Source: Micromonospora sp. RHAY321
GTDB taxonomy: Bacteria > Actinomycetota > Actinomycetes > Mycobacteriales > Micromonosporaceae
Direction of reading: 5' to 3'
NCBI RefSeq assembly: GCF_023896955.1
Contig: NZ_JAMHIW010000003.1
Span: forward strand, 372,001 to 436,000
Length of the DNA: 64,000 nt
The notes under the pieces are model-generated. The model worked only from the letters and a program-made list of their open reading frames with translations, was not told where the DNA came from and made no database searches. Shown in pieces: positions 58,071 to 64,000 of the stretch. The position numbers and the translations under genes were made by a program. Every line of letters begins with the position of its first letter. The first letter of the stretch is position 1.

Positions 58071-58121
58071 CGCCACCCCGCCGGGCCGTGCCGGCCCCCG
58101 GCCGGGCCCGGCGCGGGCGGG

Positions 58122-58799
58122 TCAGGCCGGCTGGGTCGCCGGCTGCTCGGCGGTGTACCGGTCGCTCTCCGGGCCGTCGACCTGGCGGTGCAGGTACTCC
58201 CGGATCAGCGCCTTCGCCTCGAGCAGCACCCGCTCGTCGCCGTCGGACCTCCGGCGGAACGCGAGCTTGATCAGCGCGTCGGCCGCCTCCACGGCGATCT
58301 CCAGGACGAAGCGCAGCTTCGGCACGTCGGTCAGCCCGAAACGCTCGGTGAGCACCCGGGCCAACTGGTCGGCGATCACGCCGTTGTTGTCGCGCTGCTC
58401 GTCCAGCAGGTGCAGGTCGACCACGTCGCCGAAGTGCAAGGTACGGAAACCGGGGACGGTGCGGTGCATCGTGATGTACTCATCGATGCCCGCGTCGACG
58501 CCGTCCCACCAGTGGGTCATCTCGTCGGAGGCGAACCGCTCGTCGAGCCGCTGGAGGTAGGACTCCATTGTGCGCAGAGTCAACGCCTGCACGATCGCCC
58601 GCTTGTCCGGGAAGAACTGGTAGACCGACCCGATCGCCACCTCGGCACGCTCGGCGAGCAGGGTTGTGGTCAGCCCCTCGTACCCCACCTCGTCGACGAG
58701 TTCGGCGCAGGCATCCAACATGCGCTGTACCCGCGCGACACTTCGACCCTGCACCGGTACGCGGCGCAGCGGCCCGGTCGTGGCGGCTGGTGTGGACAC
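58122..58799 (-). CDS. TetR/AcrR-family regulator
   Basis: 225 residues from the GTG at 58799 (GGGGGTGG 7 bases upstream); a longer frame to 58838 is less likely. HTH at about 30-70 (LLAERAEVAIGSVYQFFPDK). Divergent from the aldonolactone oxidase gene, with a 19-bp AT-rich palindrome between them that is the probable operator. Ligand unknown. Confidence 0.85.
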   Translation of the reverse strand: MSTPAATTGPLRRVPVQGRSVARVQRMLDACAELVDEVGYEGLTTTLLAERAEVAIGSVYQFFPDKRAIVQALTLRTMESYLQRLDERFASDEMTHWWDGVDAGIDEYITMHRTVPGFRTLHFGDVVDLHLLDEQRDNNGVIADQLARVLTERFGLTDVPKLRFVLEIAVEAADALIKLAFRRRSDGDERVLLEAKALIREYLHRQVDGPESDRYTAEQPATQPA

Positions 58800-58909
58800 T
58801 CGGTGCCACCCCCCTTCGACGGATGAACATATCTGCACGTCACGAGTCCGTGACTACCGGTACAACGAGCGGGCCGGGATTGCGGTATTTACCAGGTACA
58901 ACGTTCCTG

Positions 58910-58928
58910 ATATGAAGTCAGTTCATAT
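58910..58928. promoter_or_regulatory. Palindromic operator between TetR and oxidase genes
   Basis: ATATGAA-GTCAG-TTCATAT, perfect 7-base arms, 20 bases before the oxidase ATG. It stands out as AT-rich in a very GC-rich background. Position and symmetry fit a TetR operator controlling the oxidase and, through the shared 150-bp region, the regulator. Confidence 0.65.
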
Positions 58929-58947
58929 TCATCTCTGAGGAGCGCGC

Positions 58948-60264
58948 ATGGTCGGCACCGCACCGGTCACCGCCCGCTGGTCCAACTGGGCCGGTAACCA
59001 GCGTGGCAGCGCCACCACCATCCTGCGCCCCGGCTCGCCAGCCGACGTCGCCGAGGCCGTCAACGCCGCCGTGGCCGAGGGCGGTCGGATCCGGGTGACC
59101 GGCAGCGGCCACTCCTTCACCGCCGTCGCACTCGCCGACGACCGGCGGATGGACCTGTCGGAGTTGACCACCACCGTCAGCGTCGACGTCGAGAACCGGC
59201 TCGTCACCGTACCGGCGGGAATGACCCTACGGGCGCTCAACGGCCTGCTCGCCCGGCACCGCCTCGCCCTGCCCAACCTCGGCGACATCGACGCCCAGAC
59301 GGTGGCCGGGGCGATCTCCACGGGCACCCACGGCACCGGCGTCGCCTACGGCTGCCTGTCCACCTTCGTCGAAGCGATCACCCTGGTCACCGGCACCGGA
59401 GAGGTGCTGCGCTGCTCCGCCGACGAGCACCCGGACGTCTTCGCCGCCGCCCGGGTGTCGCTCGGCGCGCTCGGCGTGCTGGTCGAGGTGACCCTGCGCT
59501 GCGTCGACGCCTTCGTGCTGCACGCCCACGAACGCCCGGCCGCGCTGGCCGACGTGCTCGCCGACCTGCCCACCCTGATCGGCGGCCACGACCACGCCGA
59601 GTTCTACTGGTTCCCCTACACCGCGCGCGTGCAGGTCAAGACCAACGACCGGGTACCCGCCAACGACCGGCCACTGCCCCGGTGGCGCGGCTGGCTCGAC
59701 GACGACTTCCTCGCCAACACCGTCTTCGCGAGCGCCTGCCGGCTCGGTCGGGCCGTACCGACGCTGGCCCCGGGAATCAGCGCGGTCTCCGCCCGGGCGC
59801 TCACCGAACGCCGCTACACCGGGCGCTCCGACCGGGTGTTCTGCACCCCACGCCGGGTCCGCTTCGTCGAGATGGAGTACGGCCTGCCCCGCGAGGCGCT
59901 ACCCGAGGCACTGGCCGCGCTCCAACGGATCGTCGGCGGGCTGCCGTTCAAGGTGCTCTTCCCGGTCGAGGTGCGGTTCACCGCCGCCGACGACATCTGG
60001 CTGTCCCACGGCTACGGCCGGGACTCCGCGTACATCGCGGTGCACCAGTACGTCGGCATGCCGTACGAGCCGTACTTCCGGGCCTTCGAAAGGGTCGCCG
60101 CCGGGCTGGGTGGCCGCCCGCACTGGGGCAAGTTGCACTACCGCGACGCCGCCTCGCTGGCCACGGCGTACCCGCGCTTCGCCGACTTCCAGGCCGTCCG
60201 CGACCGCCTGGACCCGAACCGTGTCTTCACCAGCCCTCACCTGACCCACGTCCTCGGCGCCTGA
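58948..60264 (+). CDS. FAD-linked aldonolactone oxidase (D-arabinono-1,4-lactone oxidase type)
   Basis: 438 residues of the VAO/L-gulonolactone oxidase family. FAD domain: VTGSGHSFTAVALADD (about 50-65) and STGTHGTG (about 124-131), where the family may attach FAD covalently through a His. The ALO domain follows, ending in HWGKLHY, DAASLATAYPRFADF and DPNRVFTSPHL, the usual C-terminus. It oxidises a sugar lactone with O2 or another acceptor. ATG with GAGGAG 6 bases upstream. Controlled by the divergent TetR. Confidence 0.9.
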   Translation: MVGTAPVTARWSNWAGNQRGSATTILRPGSPADVAEAVNAAVAEGGRIRVTGSGHSFTAVALADDRRMDLSELTTTVSVDVENRLVTVPAGMTLRALNGLLARHRLALPNLGDIDAQTVAGAISTGTHGTGVAYGCLSTFVEAITLVTGTGEVLRCSADEHPDVFAAARVSLGALGVLVEVTLRCVDAFVLHAHERPAALADVLADLPTLIGGHDHAEFYWFPYTARVQVKTNDRVPANDRPLPRWRGWLDDDFLANTVFASACRLGRAVPTLAPGISAVSARALTERRYTGRSDRVFCTPRRVRFVEMEYGLPREALPEALAALQRIVGGLPFKVLFPVEVRFTAADDIWLSHGYGRDSAYIAVHQYVGMPYEPYFRAFERVAAGLGGRPHWGKLHYRDAASLATAYPRFADFQAVRDRLDPNRVFTSPHLTHVLGA

Positions 60265-60279
60265 CGGCACCTGTCGGCG

Positions 60280-61380
60280 CTAGAGCGCGAGGTCGTCCAG
60301 GTTGACTGCGTCGGCCATGGCTTCGGCGCCCTTGTCGTTCAGGTGCATACCGTCGCCGCTGTCCAGCGCGGGGTGGATGTGGTCGGGGGCGTGAGGATCG
60401 GCGACAGTTCGGGCCACATCGACGACAGAGTCGAAGGCGTCGGTCGTGCGGATCCAGTCGTTCACCTCACGTCGGGTGGCGAGGCCCTCCGGCGTGCTGA
60501 TCCCGGGACCGGCGCCCGCGAAGGGACCAATGGTGGCGGCGAGGATCTTCAGCCCGGCGCGGTGGGCGCGGCCAGCCAGAGCGCTGAAGCCTTCGATGAG
60601 GGCGCTGGCGGTGGTGGGCGGTTCGCCGAGCACGCCGGGAAGACCGAGGTCGTTGATGCCGAAGTGGACCAGAACGTGGGTCAGGGCGGGTATCGAGAGA
60701 ACATCGCGGTCGAATCGCGCCAGCGCGTGTTCGCCGACCCCGTCACGCAGGAGGCGGTTTCCAGCGATGCCCTGGTTGACGACCCATCCTCGCTTCAGGC
60801 GCCGGTTGAGAAAGTCGACGGAGCGATGGTTCGCGCTGGTCGTGGTGCCGACTCCTTCGAACCAGGAGTCGCCGAAGGCCGCTGCGATCACGGTGTCCTG
60901 CGGGGCGGGCACGTCGACACCCGAGATGTAGTACCGGGCTTCGACCTGCTCCGTCCACGGGAGTACGGGAGACGTGACGTGGTTGCCGTCGGCGATCCGA
61001 GCGACTTCCGCGGGCCGATGGGAATGGGTGGCCAGACCGGTCCTCTCCGGGAGGTAGAGGCTCACGACCAGGTCCGTGCCGGCGGCGACCGGGAGGTCGA
61101 CCGGGTCGGAGAAGCACTCTTCGCCCGCAGGGATGACGCAGTGCTCGGCGCCATCGAAGGAGAGGACGGCCTGCCGGTGACCGACGGCGACCGTCGCGGC
61201 CTGGATGGCCAACGGGGTGCGGCCGTAGCGGTTCGTCAGGCGCAGACGGAAGGCTTCCCCACCGCCGGCCATGTGCAGCACCTGACGAACGGTCTGGTCG
61301 ACGAAGCCACGGGGTTCGCTGAACTGGAGCTGCTCGTACGGGCTGATCACTGCGGTACGGAAACCGGCCGTCCAGATCAT
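60280..61380 (-). CDS. SGNH/GDSL-family hydrolase
   Basis: 366 residues. The catalytic domain (about 165-366) has block I AFGDSWFEG with the nucleophilic Ser, block III GINDLG with Asn, and block V GDGMHLND with the Asp-His pair. An N-terminal beta-rich region (about 1-155) resembles the carbohydrate-binding-like part of large SGNH esterases. No signal peptide. Last gene of a four-gene operon. Probably an esterase; substrate unknown. Confidence 0.87.
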   Translation of the reverse strand: MIWTAGFRTAVISPYEQLQFSEPRGFVDQTVRQVLHMAGGGEAFRLRLTNRYGRTPLAIQAATVAVGHRQAVLSFDGAEHCVIPAGEECFSDPVDLPVAAGTDLVVSLYLPERTGLATHSHRPAEVARIADGNHVTSPVLPWTEQVEARYYISGVDVPAPQDTVIAAAFGDSWFEGVGTTTSANHRSVDFLNRRLKRGWVVNQGIAGNRLLRDGVGEHALARFDRDVLSIPALTHVLVHFGINDLGLPGVLGEPPTTASALIEGFSALAGRAHRAGLKILAATIGPFAGAGPGISTPEGLATRREVNDWIRTTDAFDSVVDVARTVADPHAPDHIHPALDSGDGMHLNDKGAEAMADAVNLDDLAL

Positions 61381-61392
61381 GTTCCAGGCCCC

Positions 61393-62373
61393 TCAGATGT
61401 CCAGGACGATCCGGCCGCTGGCTGAGCCCTGCTCGACCAGTTCGTGTGCCCGTGCGATGTCCGCCAACGGCAACCGGGCGGCGATCGGGTAGCGCAGGTC
61501 ACCGCCGACCAGCGCGGCTGTCAGTTCGGTCGCGGCGGTCTCGTTCGCCTGCTCCGGGAAGTCGTCGTTGCTGAGGAACCGGACGGTGATGTTCTTGAAG
61601 CCGAGCGGCCAGTACGGGATGCGTGGCTCAGCCGCACCGGTCGCGTAGGTGGCGATCACACCACCGGTGCGGAGGATTTCCAGATCGGTCGCCACGTTGA
61701 CGTCGAAGGCCAGCTCGGCCACCCGGTCGATCGGTTCCCCACCGGTGTATTCGAGGATCCGGGCGGCCACATCGCCACCGGCGGTGTCGACCGCGTGGTG
61801 CGCGCCCGCGGCCAGCGCATCTGCGATCTGGTCTGCCTTGCGTACCGTCGCGATCACGATGGCGTCGCCCCGGCGGGCCACCGCCAACGCGGCCCGGCCG
61901 ACCGCACCGAGGGCTCCGGTGACGACAACCCGCTGGCCGGCCACCGGTCCGTCGGCGAAGATCGCCCGGTGGGCGGTGATGCCCGGGATGCCGAGTCCGG
62001 CCGCCTGCTCGTACGGCACGCCGGCGGGCAGCGTCACGGCGTGCCGGGCGGGCACCACGGTGTATTCGGCGGCCGTGCCGAACGGGCGGTACGACTGGGC
62101 GAGGTAGATCCAGACCCTTTCGCCGATCCGGGACGGATCGACGCCCAGCCCGACCGCGTCGATCATCCCGGCACCGTCACCGTGCGGGACGACCCGGGGA
62201 AACATCATGGTGGAGCCCCACCAGCCCTGCCGTTTACCCAGGTCGCCGACGTGAATCCCGGAGACCGACACCCGGACCCGGACCTCGCCCTCACCCGGCC
62301 ACGGATCGGGCAACTCACCGACCTGGAGCACCTCGCGCGCCGGGCCCTGCCGGTCGTACCACGCCGCGCGCAT
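61393..62373 (-). CDS. Zinc-type dehydrogenase-like/quinone oxidoreductase
   Basis: 326 residues of the MDR family. GroES-like N-terminal half with VRVSVSGIHVGDLGKRQ and a Rossmann segment VVVTGALGAVGRAALAVAR (about 149-167). No zinc-binding Cys. Paralogue of 26319-27332. Its start overlaps the upstream monooxygenase stop by one base, and the esterase follows after 12 bases, so it is inside an operon. Reduces quinone or enone substrates with NADPH. Confidence 0.85.
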   Translation of the reverse strand: MRAAWYDRQGPAREVLQVGELPDPWPGEGEVRVRVSVSGIHVGDLGKRQGWWGSTMMFPRVVPHGDGAGMIDAVGLGVDPSRIGERVWIYLAQSYRPFGTAAEYTVVPARHAVTLPAGVPYEQAAGLGIPGITAHRAIFADGPVAGQRVVVTGALGAVGRAALAVARRGDAIVIATVRKADQIADALAAGAHHAVDTAGGDVAARILEYTGGEPIDRVAELAFDVNVATDLEILRTGGVIATYATGAAEPRIPYWPLGFKNITVRFLSNDDFPEQANETAATELTAALVGGDLRYPIAARLPLADIARAHELVEQGSASGRIVLDI

Positions 62374-62672
62374 CAGGCACCTACCGGTTCGGTCGTGGTG
62401 CCCTCCTCGACGCTGACCACCTCATCGATCAGGGAGAAGAACGCCTGGATGCCGGGCCGGTCCGCGCCCCGTCGCCGGGATTCGGCGAAATTCTCGGACG
62501 AGCCCCAGAAGACGATGTCCAGCCATTCGTCGGCCGTCAGCCGGACCAGTCGCGCGCCGAGGAAGCCGGCGCGATCGGTCTGGAAGTCGCGCAGCATCTC
62601 CGGCCGCGCGGCCAGCAGGGCATCGGCGCGTGCCGGGAGCACGCGGAAACGAGTGATTTCGACGGTGGTCAT
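62373..62672 (-). CDS. Antibiotic biosynthesis monooxygenase (ABM)-domain protein
   Basis: 99 residues, a dimeric ferredoxin-like alpha-beta fold. TVEITRFRVLPARADALLAAR opens the domain, and LVRLTADEWLDIVFW is the central strand pair with Trp. ABM proteins act as cofactor-free oxygenases or simple binding proteins. Overlaps the oxidoreductase by one base and lies 6 bases after the TetR stop. ATG 62672. Confidence 0.82.
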   Translation of the reverse strand: MTTVEITRFRVLPARADALLAARPEMLRDFQTDRAGFLGARLVRLTADEWLDIVFWGSSENFAESRRRGADRPGIQAFFSLIDEVVSVEEGTTTEPVGA

Positions 62673-62678
62673 CGTTCC

Positions 62679-63302
62679 TCAATCCGTTCGGGTAATAGGC
62701 CCTGAGCCCTTGACGCCCAGCATCAGCCTGAGCTGGGTCAGCAGGACCTCGCGGAACTCCGCGGGCGACGGCGTGGGATGGCGCTGGACGCGAGAGACGA
62801 TCAGACCGGCCAGCGCCGAAAGCAGGAGATCCGTCACGGCTTCGGCGTCGTGGGCCAGCTTGAACTCGCCCCGCTCAGCGCCTTCCCGTACGGCGGCCAG
62901 AAAAGGCGCCCGGTAACGCATCTGCACTTCCGCGCTGTAGTCGCGGAGTTCGTCGTCGCGCATGGCGGATCGCCAGAATTCGACGAGGACCTGCCGCGTG
63001 CTCTCCGAGTTGTGCAGACTCCGGTCCACCAGCGCGACCAACCGTCGCCACGGATCGGCTTCGGCGGCGGACGCCGCTTGCAGGGCATCCACTTCCTGGT
63101 CGGTGAAGACCTGCATGGCCTCGATGATCATGTCCTCGCGGGAGCCAAAGTAGGTCTGCAGGGTGCTGATCGCGACGCCGCCGGCAGCGGACACGTCCGC
63201 GAACCGTGTGTTCTCGTATCCGCGGGCAGCGAGCACACCTGCCACCGCTTCGAGAACGGCCGTCCGTTTCGCCCCACCCGCACGCCTTTTCCGAATCACC
63301 AT
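62679..63302 (-). CDS. TetR/AcrR-family regulator
   Basis: 207 residues from the ATG at 63302. The HTH is at about 25-62 (FADVSAAGGVAISTLQTYFGS), after a basic leader RKRRAGGAKR. First gene of the operon with the monooxygenase, oxidoreductase and esterase; a palindrome 85 bases upstream of the start is the likely operator, so the operon is probably autorepressed and induced by a substrate. The ribosome binding site is weak, and a start at 63362 is possible. Confidence 0.83.
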   Translation of the reverse strand: MVIRKRRAGGAKRTAVLEAVAGVLAARGYENTRFADVSAAGGVAISTLQTYFGSREDMIIEAMQVFTDQEVDALQAASAAEADPWRRLVALVDRSLHNSESTRQVLVEFWRSAMRDDELRDYSAEVQMRYRAPFLAAVREGAERGEFKLAHDAEAVTDLLLSALAGLIVSRVQRHPTPSPAEFREVLLTQLRLMLGVKGSGPITRTD

Positions 63303-63386
63303 GGCGTCATACGCGGGGGCAGGACGTTGTCGTTCCAGCGGTACATGTCTCGCGGGTCCCACACGTGGTTCACCGGCATGACCATA

Positions 63387-63402
63387 CGGTACGACCGTAC
63401 CG
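63387..63402. promoter_or_regulatory. Palindromic operator upstream of the TetR-led operon
   Basis: CGGTACG-AC-CGTACCG: perfect 7-base arms with a 2-base centre. It lies 85 bases before the TetR start and downstream of the topA terminator, where the operon promoter should be. Confidence 0.55.
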
Positions 63403-63452
63403 ATCCGGCCGAAAGATTTTCCCCTGCACTGTGATGGGAGACACCAGACACG

Positions 63453-63478
63453 AAAACGGCCCCCGTAGGGGCCGTTTT
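63453..63478. terminator. Intrinsic terminator of topA
   Basis: AAAACGGCCCC-CGTA-GGGGCCGTTTT: perfect 11-bp stem flanked by A and T runs, a classic bidirectional Rho-independent terminator, 25 bases after the topA stop. Confidence 0.93.
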
Positions 63479-63502
63479 CTCCAAGATCTCGTAGCGCAGG
63501 GG

Positions 63503-64000
63503 TTACTCGGTGCTGGTGGCCGCCTTGCGGGGGGCCGCCTTCTTGGCCGGGGTCTTCTTGGCCGCGGTGGTGGCCTTGGCGGTGGTGGTCTTCTTCGCGG
63601 CGGTGGACTTGCTGGCAGCGGCCGTCTTCTTGGTGGCCGCTGCCTTCTTCGCCGGAGCCTTCTTCGCCGCCGCCTTCTTCTTCGGCGCCGGACCCTTGGC
63701 CCGCTTCTCGGCCAGCATCTCCGAGGCTTCCTCGATGCTCAGCGCCTCCGGGGTCTGCCCGCGCCGCAGAGACGCGTTGAACTCCCCGTCGGTGACGTAC
63801 GGGCCGAACCGGCCGTCCTTGATCACCAGCGGCTTCTCGGTCGCCGGGTCGACGCCCATCTCCCGCAGCGGGGGCGCCGCCGCCCGCCGTCCGCGGGTCT
63901 TCGGGGCGGCCAGCAGAGCCAGCGCCTCGTCGAGGCCGACGGTGAACATCTGCTCCTCGGACTCCAGCGAACGGAACTCCTCGCCGCGCTTGACGTACGG
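63503..64000 (-). CDS. topA: DNA topoisomerase I, C-terminal part (5' end outside window)
   Basis: The last 165 codons of a frame open through the right edge. The visible part has topoisomerase I C-terminal repeats (FTVGLDEALALLA; PLVIKDGRFGPYVTDGEFN) and the RRGQTPEALSIEEASEML linker. A tail of about 60 residues of AKK/APKK/TKK repeats follows, as in actinobacterial TopA, where the tail increases processivity and DNA binding. The enzyme relaxes negative supercoils. The active-site Tyr is outside the window. topA is near tmk-holB in other actinomycetes, which fits. Confidence 0.93.
   Translation of the reverse strand, partial: PYVKRGEEFRSLESEEQMFTVGLDEALALLAAPKTRGRRAAAPPLREMGVDPATEKPLVIKDGRFGPYVTDGEFNASLRRGQTPEALSIEEASEMLAEKRAKGPAPKKKAAAKKAPAKKAAATKKTAAASKSTAAKKTTTAKATTAAKKTPAKKAAPRKAATSTE

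Noticed and set aside
60280..63302. Secondary-metabolite gene cluster because of the ABM monooxygenase
   Set aside because: No polyketide, peptide, terpene or other core synthase is present in the window; a small oxidative operon is the simpler reading.
1..64000. CRISPR array
   Set aside because: No regularly spaced repeats of 25-40 bp were seen anywhere; the repeats found are pairs or coding repeats.

Overview
The window is chromosomal DNA of a very GC-rich actinomycete, most likely Micromonospora or a close relative in the Micromonosporaceae. The gene content supports this: futalosine-route menaquinone genes, an XPB-type helicase with its partner, a thymidylate kinase fused to an MFS transporter, split LigD plus Ku, an ECF41 sigma factor, and many GTG starts. 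The genus is inferred from gene content and neighbourhood, not from a marker gene.

Region by region. 1-4.3 kb: end of an MFS transporter, mqnB, an HTH-GNAT protein, a short palindromic element with nearby DnaA boxes, mqnD and a cold-shock protein. 4.3-10.7 kb: HAD hydrolase, an XPB-partner protein, a small membrane protein, an L,D-transpeptidase and XPB helicase. 10.7-15.1 kb: a large secreted repeat protein, a small membrane protein with a DnaJ-like Cys motif, and a secreted protein. 15.2-16.8 kb: ECF41 sigma factor and its divergent AhpD-like partner with a matched promoter pair. 16.9-20 kb: M43 metalloprotease, a TIGR03089-like protein and a membrane protein. 20-23 kb: NHEJ genes (polymerase and ligase as separate proteins, divergent Ku). 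23-36 kb: FKBP isomerase, HAD hydrolase, oxidoreductases, acyl-CoA synthetase, Nudix hydrolase, and regulators divergent from the enzymes they probably control. 36-40.2 kb: an HldE-like kinase/nucleotidyltransferase with two glycosyltransferases. 40.2-45.5 kb: Hsp20, DUF2231, PPOX, DUF4240 and VOC proteins, a membrane protein with a degenerate Nudix box, and an EEP-fold protein.

45.6-48.6 kb is the accessory part. An intact tRNA-Thr(CGT) stands at the right. Its 3' half is duplicated perfectly 2.2 kb away. Between the copies lie the 3' half of a tRNA-Arg(CCT), two copies of a short coding-like repeat, and small or broken cargo genes, one of them AT-rich. This looks like the residue of successive tRNA-targeted integrative elements with no integrase left.

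48.7-58 kb: metallophosphoesterase, ricT, a three-gene YbaB/EspC-like/WXG-like cassette, holB, the MFS-Tmk fusion and a PLP-fold enzyme. The ricT-holB-tmk order is a housekeeping cluster apparently interrupted by the type VII secretion-like cassette. 58-63.4 kb: a TetR/aldonolactone oxidase pair and a four-gene TetR-monooxygenase-oxidoreductase-esterase operon. The window ends inside topA, which has a lysine-rich tail and a strong intrinsic terminator. Many convergent gene pairs are separated by long perfect GC-rich hairpins.
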